NCBI RefSeq assembly: GCF_003628505.1
Contig: NZ_RBZP01000007.1
Location: 1 to 64,000 of the forward strand
Reading direction: 5' to 3'
DNA length: 64,000 nucleotides
Origin: Oceanobacillus halophilus
GTDB taxonomy: Bacteria; Bacillota; Bacilli; Bacillales; Amphibacillaceae
Shown here: positions 9,503 through 17,735 of the stretch, one piece after another
How positions within the stretch are numbered: the first letter of the stretch is position 1
Layout: each line of letters starts with the position of its first letter
The notes under the pieces: generated by a model
Told to the model about the DNA's origin: nothing
The model's input: only the letters and a program-made list of their open reading frames with translations
The model's database searches: none
Translations under genes and position numbers: made by a program

Positions 9503-11213
9503 TCCTTATATGAAGAAGTATTACAAATCTTTAACTATCGCGATTTTTTTCGCTGTACTTACAATGGCATCTAGCGCCATGCTTACTTTTACCTCTGGGT
9601 ATCTTATTTCAAAAGCTTCCTTGCGTCCAGAAACTATTTTGCTCTTATATATACCAATTGTTGGGGTAAGAACTTTCGGTATTTCTCGAGCAGTTTTTCA
9701 ATACTTTGAACGGTTAACCGGGCATAATGCTGTTTTAAAGATTTTAAGTAAAATGCGGGTTCAACTTTATCAAATGATTGAACCGCAAGCCTTATTTATC
9801 CATCATCGCTTCAAGACTGGAGATCTTTTAGGGACTTTGGCTGATGATATTGAACATTTGCAAGATGTATACATTCGGACGATTTTTCCAAGTATCAGCG
9901 CTTTAGTAATCTTCTTTGTATCTATTAGTACACTTTCTGTTTTTGATTGGAAGTTTGCAATATTCATGAGTTTTTGTGTGGGTATTATCGTGTTTATTTA
10001 TCCACTATGGTCCCTATTTCTATTAAAAAGACGACAATTGGAGCAAAAGAAATGGCGCACATTGCTTTACGAAAACCTTACAGACGCTTTTTTTGGTCTA
10101 CGCGACTGGATGATTAGCAGAAAAAAACAAACCTTTATTGATAAATTCCTGAACGATAGTCAGCAAAATAATAACATTGACAGAAAAATTAGCTATTGGA
10201 ATCAATCACGAACACTGCAATTACAGGTACTTTCAGGTGTGATACTGGTTATTATGGCCATTTGGTCGAGCAATATGGCACAATCAGGCGAGCTCGCTCC
10301 TGCCTATATAGCTGCATTTACGTTAGTAACGCTTCCAGTGCTGGAAGGATTAATACCCATCTCACATGCCGTAGAAAGGATTCCAACCTACGAGGAATCA
10401 TTAAAGCGACTAGATAATATTGACAAGCAAACGAGTGATTCCTTCTCTTCACAAAGGAATAAGACAATTATTTCAAATACTGCTCACATTAACTTGCACC
10501 GTGTTTTTTTCAGCTATGAAGGACAGGACGACAATGCCATTAAAGATTTCAACTTAACCATTCCACAAGGTCAAAAATTAGCTGTCTTAGGTAAGAGTGG
10601 TGCTGGAAAAACCACTTTTATGCAATTATTACAAGGAGCGCTTTCCCCTGTATCCGGAAACATTACCATTAACGGTTATTCACCAAAGGAGTATGGAGAA
10701 GACATTTATGAAATGTTAAGTGTGTTAAATCAAAAACCATATTTATTTGCCAGTACTGTTGAAAATAATATTCGGTTAGGAAATGAAAGTGCTACCCGAG
10801 AAGAAATTGAGGCAGTTATGAAAAAAGTAAAACTGGATGAATATATTCACTCCCTGCCTGCAGGACTGGATACTCAAATGGAAGAAACCGGACAGCGTTT
10901 TTCGGGTGGAGAACGGCAACGTATTGCTTTAGCTCGTATTCTATTAAAAGATACTCCCATTGTTATACTTGATGAACCGACAATTGGCCTTGACCCTATA
11001 ACTGAATCCAGCCTTTTAGCTACTATATTTGAATCACTTCATGATAAAACAATTATTTGGATTACCCACCATTTAATTGACATTGAAAAAATGGATGAAA
11101 TTCTGTTTATGGATAATGGAGAAATCACAATGAGCGGATCACACTATAGTCTAATGATACGAAGTGAACGATATCGTGATCTATATAGATTGGATCGGGG
11201 GATAATGGAGTAG
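9477..11213 (+). CDS. cydC: Thiol reductant ABC exporter subunit CydC (called CydD in B. subtilis naming)
   Basis: Second half of the CydDC exporter, about 578 aa. ATG 9477, preceded by GGAGGTG, gives MKLYQKFINPYMKKYY, the expected short cytoplasmic N-terminus; the longer open frame overlaps cydD coding. The membrane domain spans about 15-310. The ATPase follows with GKSGAGKT near 376, FSGGERQRIALAR near 478 and LDEPTIGLD. Last gene of the cyd operon. A degenerate 21-bp repeat array begins within 10 bp of its stop, and a long hairpin follows. Confidence 0.9.
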   Translation: MKLYQKFINPYMKKYYKSLTIAIFFAVLTMASSAMLTFTSGYLISKASLRPETILLLYIPIVGVRTFGISRAVFQYFERLTGHNAVLKILSKMRVQLYQMIEPQALFIHHRFKTGDLLGTLADDIEHLQDVYIRTIFPSISALVIFFVSISTLSVFDWKFAIFMSFCVGIIVFIYPLWSLFLLKRRQLEQKKWRTLLYENLTDAFFGLRDWMISRKKQTFIDKFLNDSQQNNNIDRKISYWNQSRTLQLQVLSGVILVIMAIWSSNMAQSGELAPAYIAAFTLVTLPVLEGLIPISHAVERIPTYEESLKRLDNIDKQTSDSFSSQRNKTIISNTAHINLHRVFFSYEGQDDNAIKDFNLTIPQGQKLAVLGKSGAGKTTFMQLLQGALSPVSGNITINGYSPKEYGEDIYEMLSVLNQKPYLFASTVENNIRLGNESATREEIEAVMKKVKLDEYIHSLPAGLDTQMEETGQRFSGGERQRIALARILLKDTPIVILDEPTIGLDPITESSLLATIFESLHDKTIIWITHHLIDIEKMDEILFMDNGEITMSGSHYSLMIRSERYRDLYRLDRGIME

Positions 11214-11217
11214 TTGG

Positions 11218-11332
11218 TTTTGAAGATATAGGACTCTTGTTCGTTGATATATGCCATATTTACGTGGATATGTCTCGTTTTCTTGTTGATATACGGACGC
11301 CTTTCGTTGATATCACACTTTTTCATGTTTAA
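11218..11332. repeat. Degenerate 21-22-bp tandem repeat after cydC
   Basis: Five imperfect units can be aligned on the core GTTGATATA. The cores start near 11226, 11251, 11271, 11294 and 11315. The array begins immediately after the cydC stop codon and ends at the hairpin at 11335. A second array of the same type follows the alarmone hydrolase gene at 40533-40612. Confidence 0.7.
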
Positions 11333-11334
11333 CA

Positions 11335-11412
11335 CATAAAAAACACTCAGTATCAGGCCGTACCACTATTAGCTAGTGCCAACTCGCTTCATATCTGAGT
11401 GTTTATTATGTT
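11335..11412. terminator. Bidirectional hairpin between cydC and the oxidoreductase gene
   Basis: The arms ACATAAAAAACACTCAG and CTGAGTGTTTATTATGT are near-perfect inverted repeats about 45 bp apart, and the loop holds an inner CACTA/TAGTG hairpin. It lies between convergent genes and has A/T runs on both sides, so it can terminate both. Confidence 0.7.
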
Positions 11413-12368
11413 TAATTATTATTAATATATTCCAGACACTTCACTACTTGTCTGCTTCTTTCCATTGCCTTCTTATAGCTGTCTTTATCATTTTCCGAAA
11501 TCATTCGGATAAATTCATCCGTTTCATATACCATATCCAGTTCGAGCTGTTCTTTTGCCAATTCATGTTTCTCATTATTTTCCCTGTCAAAATGGGTTAT
11601 CTTACTGATTGGTGCGATATGGTCAATTGTTACGGTTCCTTCTTCCCCATGAAACTCAGATGGAATAAAACCTTGGGCAATTTTTGAGCAAAGGATGGTA
11701 ATAACATAATTTTCATATGATAATACCAACGTTCCACTACCATCTATCCCGTTACTTAATTTCACGGGAAAATAATCCAACTTCACCGGTTCTCCAAATA
11801 GGTCGATGGCCATACTTAAAGGATAAACACCTAAATCCATCAGGGCTCCACCTGCAAATCCCTTGGAAAAAACATTTGGATTCTTACCTTCCATGAATGC
11901 ATCATACCGGGAAGAGTATTGAACATACTGCAAAATACCACTTCGTATCTTGCCGATATCATTTAATGCTCCTTTTAATCGTTCATAATTAGGAGAGTAA
12001 AGATGCCTGTATCCTTCAAAAACAAACACACCTTCTCTTTCCGCTAATTCATCGATATCCTTCCACTCTTGTTCCGTTATAAACATTGGTTTCTCACAAA
12101 AAACATGTTTCTTTTTCTTTATTGCTTTTACCATATGTTCATAATGAAAAGTGTTTGGAGATGCGATGTAGATAAAATCCGTATCTTCCTTTAACATCTC
12201 CTCTAAATCTGTATACCAATTTGTAGATCCATTCTTTCTTGCAAATTTTTTCGCTGTATTTTCAGACCTAGAGTATACAGAGGATAATTCTGCTTTCCCT
12301 GTTTGATGAGCAGCTTTTATAAACGACTCGGTAATCCAACTCGTGCCAATTGTAGAAAATGTTTTCAC
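11412..12368 (-). CDS. Gfo/Idh/MocA family oxidoreductase
   Basis: NAD(P)-dependent oxidoreductase, 318 aa, of the glucose-fructose oxidoreductase / inositol dehydrogenase family (YulF-like). The N-terminal Rossmann domain has the degenerate glycine motif STIGTSWITESF at 4-15. The family marker CEKPMF near 95-100 includes the catalytic-type EKP lysine. GGALMDLGVYPLS lies near 174-186. It starts at GTG 12368, which overlaps the stop of the upstream small membrane-protein gene as GTGA. The substrate cannot be predicted. Confidence 0.85.
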   Translation of the reverse strand: MKTFSTIGTSWITESFIKAAHQTGKAELSSVYSRSENTAKKFARKNGSTNWYTDLEEMLKEDTDFIYIASPNTFHYEHMVKAIKKKKHVFCEKPMFITEQEWKDIDELAEREGVFVFEGYRHLYSPNYERLKGALNDIGKIRSGILQYVQYSSRYDAFMEGKNPNVFSKGFAGGALMDLGVYPLSMAIDLFGEPVKLDYFPVKLSNGIDGSGTLVLSYENYVITILCSKIAQGFIPSEFHGEEGTVTIDHIAPISKITHFDRENNEKHELAKEQLELDMVYETDEFIRMISENDKDSYKKAMERSRQVVKCLEYINNN

Positions 12369-12529
12369 TTCGTTTCATCCTTTTCTTTGTTTCTATCATC
12401 GTCTTGTGGCAACGGATCCACTGTGTGCTTATATTCATATCCCTTTTTCGTCACTACTAAGGTGAATATTAATATAAATATAACCACTATTATAGCGAAA
12501 ACGACCCATCCAAAAATACTCACTCTCAT
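12365..12529 (-). CDS. Small single-span membrane protein (YtzI-like)
   Basis: A 54-aa protein with one N-terminal membrane segment (about 5-27), then TKKGYEYKHTVDPLP and a charged Asp/Lys/Glu tail. The KGYEYKHTVDP segment resembles the small YtzI-type proteins of bacilli; I base this on memory of that family. It has ATG 12529 with GGGGAGATG just upstream as ribosome binding site. Its TGA overlaps the GTG of the oxidoreductase in a GTGA junction, so the two are probably co-translated. Function unknown. Confidence 0.7.
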   Translation of the reverse strand: MRVSIFGWVVFAIIVVIFILIFTLVVTKKGYEYKHTVDPLPQDDDRNKEKDETK

Positions 12530-12906
12530 CTCCCCCAGTGCATAACTAGTTTCGTAACCTAAGCGTATACTACTCTTATCTGTTTTTCAAATGTAACTTT
12601 CATTGGTAATTTTTGAGTATTTCAGAGAATATTTGACTATTTCCAAGCATATCTTTGTATAAACCGGAAGATTACCATCTCATAACAAGAAACCAAGTTA
12701 TTTCCTAAATTATCAGAAAATACAAGATTTGATTGAAAGATGTAACACCACTATCATTAGAATAGTAAATACTATTTAGTTCTTTCCCCAATCTATATTT
12801 CTATCTTTTCCACATCAAAGAGGGAGTTATTACCTAGTAGATTTATGATTACTATTAGAAACAAATAGGTACAAGTTCTTAAATTAAAAAGGGAGGTCTT
12901 TTAGAC
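12530..12906. other. Non-coding interval carrying the ehu promoter
   Basis: There is no plausible ORF in these 377 bp. It separates two divergent transcription units. The only clear signals are a sigma-A-like promoter at 12729-12757 and the GGGAGGTC ribosome binding site at about 12890-12897. Confidence 0.6.
12729..12757 (+). promoter_or_regulatory. Sigma-A-like promoter for ehuB
   Basis: TTGATT at 12729-12734, a 17-bp spacer, and TATCAT at 12752-12757. Transcription would start near 12764 and leave a leader of about 140 nt. Confidence 0.5.
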
Positions 12907-13848
12907 TTGAAAAAATTCTTATTTACATTAGTAACAGTATTCGGGCTCATATTTTTAGCTGCTTGTGGGTCAGATGACTCATCTAGTGAGGGTAGCGAAT
13001 CATCAGATTCTGGAGATTCAGAGGGCACACAAGAAAATGCTGAATCAGATGATAGCGCTAGCGGTAAATTAGCTGAATTACAAGAAGCAGGAACAGTAAC
13101 CATTGGCTTTGCTAATGAAGCACCATATGCATATGAAGAAGATGGGGAATTAAAAGGTGCCGCAGTTGATATTGCTGCTGCAGTTTTTTCAGAACTTGGA
13201 GTTGAAAATGTGGAATCTAAGCTTGCTGATTTCAGTCAGCTTATCCCAGGTTTACAAGCACAACAATTTGATGTTGTAACTGCAGGAATGGCAATCAACC
13301 CTGATAGATGTGAAAATGCTCTATTTGGTGAACCTGAAATGCAATATGGGGAAGGTTTAATTGTTGAAGCAGGAAATCCACTTGATTTACAAAGTTATAA
13401 AGATATTGCTGATAATCCTGACGTAACAGTAGTAGTTATGGAAGGTGCTACAGAAATTGAATTCTTGAAATCTGAAGGTGTAAGTGAAGATCAAATTGAA
13501 ACAGCACCAGATATCCCTGCAACATTCTCTGCTGTACAATCTGGGCGCGCTGATGCAACAACCGGTACAGAAATGACGGTTAAAATGGCGTTAGAATCTG
13601 CTGGTACAGATGCATTAGAGTTTGTTGAGACTTTTGAACAACCAGATATTGAAGGCGTTCCAAGTTATGGTGCTGCTGCATTCAACTTAGAGGATCAGGA
13701 ATTAGTAGATGCTTATAATGAAGCACTAGCTAGCTTAAAAGAAGATGGTACTGTCGCTGAATTACTAGAAGCAAATGGATTTAGTGAAGAAAGCAACATG
13801 GTACCAGCTGAAGTAACAACAGAGGCAGTCTGCAACGGGGAATTTTAA
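12907..13848 (+). CDS. ehuB: Ectoine/hydroxyectoine-type ABC importer, substrate-binding lipoprotein
   Basis: Extracellular binding protein of an SBP family 3 importer, 313 aa, starting at TTG 12907 after GGGAGGTC. The signal peptide ends in the lipobox FLAAC (Cys20) and is followed by an acidic Ser/Asp/Glu linker to about residue 58, an acidic character common in halotolerant bacilli. The mature domain has GTVTIGFANEAPYAY, then SQLIPGLQAQQFDVVTAGM (about 111-129) and MAINPDRCENALF, which match the EhuB pattern of IPGLQAGRFD and TPERC. Followed by an internal terminator and by ehuC, which fits higher expression of the binding protein. Ectoine specificity is inferred from family resemblance. 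Confidence 0.82.
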   Translation: MKKFLFTLVTVFGLIFLAACGSDDSSSEGSESSDSGDSEGTQENAESDDSASGKLAELQEAGTVTIGFANEAPYAYEEDGELKGAAVDIAAAVFSELGVENVESKLADFSQLIPGLQAQQFDVVTAGMAINPDRCENALFGEPEMQYGEGLIVEAGNPLDLQSYKDIADNPDVTVVVMEGATEIEFLKSEGVSEDQIETAPDIPATFSAVQSGRADATTGTEMTVKMALESAGTDALEFVETFEQPDIEGVPSYGAAAFNLEDQELVDAYNEALASLKEDGTVAELLEANGFSEESNMVPAEVTTEAVCNGEF

Positions 13849-13902
13849 TTCACGGAAATTTTTAAGAGAGCTAATTTAAGTGAAATCTAAAATGATGACT
13901 CC

Positions 13903-13948
13903 ATAGGGTCCGGTTCCCTCACCTAGGGGCCTGGCCCTATATTTTTTA
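13903..13948 (+). terminator. Intercistronic terminator/attenuator after ehuB
   Basis: ATAGGGTCCGG pairs with CCTGGCCCTAT, with an inner CCC/GGG stem, and is followed by ATTTTTTA. Placed 55 bp after ehuB, it probably lowers expression of the permease genes relative to the binding protein. Confidence 0.7.
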
Positions 13949-14083
13949 CATCAAGGAAGGGTTAAATTTTCTAAATCTCATAAGATATCCTCGACTTTTT
14001 ATGAATCATTGTAATATCGACTTTCTTACTTCTTTCCTCTGAAATAAATAATAGAATAATAAATTCATAAAGGAGTGATTACG

Positions 14084-14746
14084 ATTAGCGCAATTATAGA
14101 TATTTTTCCACAGTTATTGAGGGGACTCGGTATCACTGTTACCGTACTAATAGGCTCTGCCATCGTCGCATACTTAATGGCATTTATCGCTGGTCTCTGT
14201 CGACTTTCTCAAAACGTTTTAATCCGCAAATTTACAGGTCTCTATGTTGAAATCTTTCGCGGTACTTCATTAATTGTTCAGCTGTTCTGGTTATATTATG
14301 CTATTCCGATGCTTTTTGGTATTCAATTAGGGTCCAATTGGTGGACGGGTGTCATTGCCATCGGTTTAAACTATGGTGCTTATTTATCAGAAGTTGTTCG
14401 TGGTTCCATTCTTTCGGTTGCGAAAGGACAAACAGAGGCTGCTGTCGCGTTAAATATGTCACGTTTTCAACGGATGAGAATCGTTATATTCCCACAGGCA
14501 GTACGAATGATGCTTCCTGAATTTGGAAATTACACGATTCAAATGTTAAAAGGGACATCCCTCGTATCCTTAATCGGTATGACTGATGTTCTATATTATG
14601 GTGACATTATGCGAAGTACCAATCTTGCACAAGCACCATTAATCTATCTATTGGTACTTGTTCTATACTTTATCCTTGCATTGCCACTAATTTGGTTAAC
14701 TAGAAAAGGTGAGAGTATATCCAAGAAAGGAGTGGCTAGCGGATGA
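14084..14746 (+). CDS. ehuC: Ectoine/hydroxyectoine-type ABC importer permease (first)
   Basis: Membrane subunit of the polar amino-acid/ectoine importer class, about 220 aa with five membrane segments. The HisM/GlnP-type coupling loop (GQTEAAVALNMSRFQRM, then FPQAVRMMLPEFGN) is clear. Start choice is unusual. A strong AAAGGAG at 14069-14075 lies eight bases before an ATT codon at 14084, whereas the only conventional codon, GTG 14075, is inside the ribosome binding site. I therefore prefer ATT 14084; GTG 14075 would add three residues. The stop overlaps the ATG of the next gene (ATGA at 14743-14746). Confidence 0.8.
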   Translation: MSAIIDIFPQLLRGLGITVTVLIGSAIVAYLMAFIAGLCRLSQNVLIRKFTGLYVEIFRGTSLIVQLFWLYYAIPMLFGIQLGSNWWTGVIAIGLNYGAYLSEVVRGSILSVAKGQTEAAVALNMSRFQRMRIVIFPQAVRMMLPEFGNYTIQMLKGTSLVSLIGMTDVLYYGDIMRSTNLAQAPLIYLLVLVLYFILALPLIWLTRKGESISKKGVASG

Positions 14747-16242
14747 GTAGTACTTATTGGAGTTGGGAAACATTCTTTGAAGCCCTCCCTATTGTTTTGC
14801 AAGGCTTAGGATGGACAGTTGGGCTAACTATTACATGTTATCTCTTTGCACTAATTTTTGGTTTTGTTTGGACATTTTTGCGTAGAGTTCCGAATAGAAC
14901 GTTTCACTGGGTTGTTACTTGGGTTATGGAATTTATCCGTTCTACCCCGCCACTCGTACAATTATTCTTTATATACTATGCATGGCCTATGATTCCAGGT
15001 ATTGGTGTAACTTTAAGTCCGTTCGCAAGTGGTGTACTAGGATTAGGTATTCACTTTAGTACGTACATTGGCGAAATTTATCGGTCTGGAATTGAAGGCG
15101 TTGATAAAGGTCAGTGGGAAGCGTCTAGAGCTTTAAACTACTCTACATTGGATAAATGGAGAAAAATTATCTTACCGCAAGCTCTACCTCCTACGATTCC
15201 AATGTTAGGAAACTATTTTATTATAATGTTTAAGGAAGTTCCATTAACATCCACAATTGGGGTTTCAGGAATCTTGCTTATGGCAAATACGTATGGTGCA
15301 CAGAACTGGGCATACTTAGAGCCATTAACGATTGTAGGTATGATTTTCTTAGTATTAAGTTATCCTTCAGCTATCCTGATTAAAAAACTGGAAGTAAAAA
15401 TGAATACACGTTTTGATAAAAAAGTTAAAAGCGACGGTAGAAAAAGGGAAAAAAGGAGCAGTGATGTAATGTCAGAACCAATTGTAAAATATAGAGATGT
15501 ACACAAGTCTTTCGGCGATACTAAGGTTCTAAAAGGAATTAACCTGGACATACACCCAGCTGAGAAGATTGCTGTCATCGGTCCAAGTGGATCTGGTAAA
15601 ACAACCATTATTCGGATGTTAATGACATTAGAAGAACCAACATCTGGAGATATTATTGTTGATGGCACAAACCTTTGGAAGATGGAAAAGAACGATAAAA
15701 TGGTGAAGGCAAACGAGAAACACTTAAGAGAGGTACGTGGTGATATTGGGATGGTTTTCCAACACTTTAACCTCTTCCCACATATGACCATTTTAGAAAA
15801 CTGTATGTCCGCACCTATCCACGTAAAAAAAGAGAACAAGAATGAAGTTCGTGAGCGTGCTATCCAAATGCTTGAACGAGTTGGACTTGGAGATAAGCTA
15901 GAAAATTATCCTAGCCAACTATCAGGAGGACAGAAACAGCGTGTGGCGATGGCCCGTGCGCTAGTTATGCGTCCGAAGATTATGTTATTTGATGAAGTAA
16001 CCTCCGCACTAGACCCGGAATTAGTAGGTGAAGTATTAGAGGTTATTCGTGACATAGCTAAAAATGATGACATGGCCATGGTCCTTGTAACACACGAGAT
16101 GGACTTTGCCTTAGATATAGCGGATAAAGTGTTATTTCTGGATGAAGGTGTCATTGCCGAACAGGGGACAGCAAGCGAGGTAATCGAACACTCCTCCAAC
16201 GAGCGTTTACAATCCTTCTTACACAGGTTCAGAAAAGTTTAA
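14743..16242 (+). CDS. Fused ectoine-type importer permease and ATPase (EhuD-EhuA in one frame)
   Basis: One uninterrupted 499-aa frame carries two importer subunits. Residues 1-225 are an EhuD-like permease with five membrane segments and the coupling loop DKGQWEASRALNYSTLDKWR. After a basic linker (225-242), residues 243-499 are a full ATPase with Walker A GPSGSGKT at 280-287, LSGGQKQRVAMARAL, FDEVTSALDPE (Val replaces the usual Pro of DEPTS, as in some EhuA/GlnQ relatives) and VTHEM. Relatives normally encode these separately. Residue 243 is an in-frame ATG (15469) preceded by AAAAGGAGC at 15452-15460, so free EhuA could also be made. Ends 9 bp before a terminator. Confidence 0.83.
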   Translation: MSSTYWSWETFFEALPIVLQGLGWTVGLTITCYLFALIFGFVWTFLRRVPNRTFHWVVTWVMEFIRSTPPLVQLFFIYYAWPMIPGIGVTLSPFASGVLGLGIHFSTYIGEIYRSGIEGVDKGQWEASRALNYSTLDKWRKIILPQALPPTIPMLGNYFIIMFKEVPLTSTIGVSGILLMANTYGAQNWAYLEPLTIVGMIFLVLSYPSAILIKKLEVKMNTRFDKKVKSDGRKREKRSSDVMSEPIVKYRDVHKSFGDTKVLKGINLDIHPAEKIAVIGPSGSGKTTIIRMLMTLEEPTSGDIIVDGTNLWKMEKNDKMVKANEKHLREVRGDIGMVFQHFNLFPHMTILENCMSAPIHVKKENKNEVRERAIQMLERVGLGDKLENYPSQLSGGQKQRVAMARALVMRPKIMLFDEVTSALDPELVGEVLEVIRDIAKNDDMAMVLVTHEMDFALDIADKVLFLDEGVIAEQGTASEVIEHSSNERLQSFLHRFRKV

Positions 16243-16250
16243 TCTATGAT

Positions 16251-16289
16251 AAAAGAGTGCTCCTATGATGATTGGAGCACTCTTTTTAT
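16251..16289 (+). terminator. Terminator of the ehu operon
   Basis: AAAGAGTGCTCC pairs with GGAGCACTCTTT and is followed by TTTATAT. A typical intrinsic terminator directly after the ATPase stop. Confidence 0.9.
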
Positions 16290-16299
16290 ATGAGGTGTT

Positions 16300-16690
16300 T
16301 AATATTTATAAAGTATGGTCTAATACGTATTTGATAGAAACTCTTGATAATCTGAATTCAGAGTAATGTGCTTTACTTTCGCTGCGGAAATACACTACGC
16401 TGTGTGCCTACTCTTCTTGTATATATAAACAATATAGTGGTCTTAAACGTGATTTTATTAGCTATAATCTCATTAACATCTTGTGCATCTATCTTAGCGT
16501 AGGCAGAATACGGAGACTCCTTCGGGAATAGCACGTGTCCGAAGACCCCGCAGCAGTGGTTTTCTGCGAGGAGGCTGAGGCCGTGCCCGCGAACCGCAAG
16601 TATTCTGCCGGAGCGAATGACTGCACAAACTAATCATCCGTGTGAGCGAGAACAATACTACTCTGAATTAAAGATATCAACAGTCTATAC
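16300..16690. mobile_element. MITE-like dispersed repeat, copy A (abuts murB)
   Basis: The copy contains the family's two landmark ends: TTGATAGAAACTC near 16332 and TACTCTGAATTAAAG...CAGTCTATAC at 16658-16690. Between them are GC-rich inverted repeats (GCAGAATACGGAGACTCC near 16503 paired with GTATTCTGCCGG near 16600). Its right end is joined to murB so that the murB stop TAG (16685-16687) lies within AGTCTATAC. The outer terminal repeat is missing at this end. No transposase is encoded. Confidence 0.75.
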
Positions 16691-17605
16691 CTTATCCTCG
16701 CCAATTATCCGGACTTCTCGCTCCAATGATACGCCAAATTTCTCTTTTACTGTCTTCTGTACAAAACGAATCAAATCAATATATTCGGTTGCGGATGCAT
16801 GGTCGATATTTACGATAAACCCTGCATGCTTCAGTGATACTTGTGCACCGCCGATTTGTTTTCCTTGGAGATTGCTGTCTTGGATTAACTTCCCTGCAAA
16901 ATAACCAGGTGGGCGTTTAAATACACTTCCACATGATGGGTATTCTAAAGGCTGTTTGGATTCACGTCGATAGGTTAGGTCATCCATTATTGCTTTAATT
17001 TCTTCGTAATTTCCATTTTTCAAGGAGAATTCAGCTTCCAGGACAATATATCCTTTCTCAGGAATATTACTCTTTCGATAAGCTAAGTCTAGCTCATCTG
17101 CAGCAAGTGTAATCAATTCCCCTTCTCGTGTTACAACAACAGCACTCGTTAAAACATCCTTCACTTCTCCGCCATATGCACCAGCATTCATATATAAAGC
17201 ACCACCTACTGACCCAGGAATTCCACATGCAAATTCCAGTCCAGTCAGCCGCTCTTTTAAAGCTTCTCTAGAGACATCAATAATTCGTGCCCCACTTTGT
17301 GCAACAATGACGTTTTCATCCGTTTTAATTTCATTTAATTTTTGCAGATTTAAGACGATGCCACGAATTCCACCGTCTTTGACAATTAAGTTGGAGCCGT
17401 TTCCCAATAACGTAAAAGGAACACCCTCACTGTTCGCTAATTTCACAATACTTTGTACTTCTTCATAACTTTCAGGAGTTACATAGTAATCTGCTTTTCC
17501 ACCTAGTTTTGTGTAGGTGTGATTTTTGATTTCTTCATTGACTAACACATTTTCTTTAGAAGTAGTTTCAGATAATTTATCGTATAATTCATGATTACGT
17601 TTCAA
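16685..17605 (-). CDS. murB: UDP-N-acetylenolpyruvoylglucosamine reductase
   Basis: Reduces the enolpyruvyl group to make UDP-MurNAc in peptidoglycan synthesis, using NADPH and FAD in the cytoplasm. The 306-aa protein has the FAD motif GNGSNLIV at 68-75 and [19 protein letters not shown] beginning at 128. The catalytic residues are Ser227 in CGSVFKRP and Glu297 in [15 protein letters not shown] (about 177-181) indicates the shorter type II MurB found in bacilli and staphylococci. The reading frame ends at a TAG supplied by the adjoining repeat element; only two or three residues after the conserved IIGED are affected, so activity should be intact. It appears to be transcribed alone. Confidence 0.95.
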   Translation of the reverse strand: MKRNHELYDKLSETTSKENVLVNEEIKNHTYTKLGGKADYYVTPESYEEVQSIVKLANSEGVPFTLLGNGSNLIVKDGGIRGIVLNLQKLNEIKTDENVIVAQSGARIIDVSREALKERLTGLEFACGIPGSVGGALYMNAGAYGGEVKDVLTSAVVVTREGELITLAADELDLAYRKSNIPEKGYIVLEAEFSLKNGNYEEIKAIMDDLTYRRESKQPLEYPSCGSVFKRPPGYFAGKLIQDSNLQGKQIGGAQVSLKHAGFIVNIDHASATEYIDLIRFVQKTVKEKFGVSLEREVRIIGEDKV

Positions 17606-17735
17606 TTTAATATCATTCCTTTTGGATGTTTATCACAGGTGTAGGTCCCTGTTATAGATATATAACATTATAGAACATTATGTTCATGCAATTAAAAAAC
17701 CACCAATAAAACTGGTGATTTTGTTAAATTCTTTA

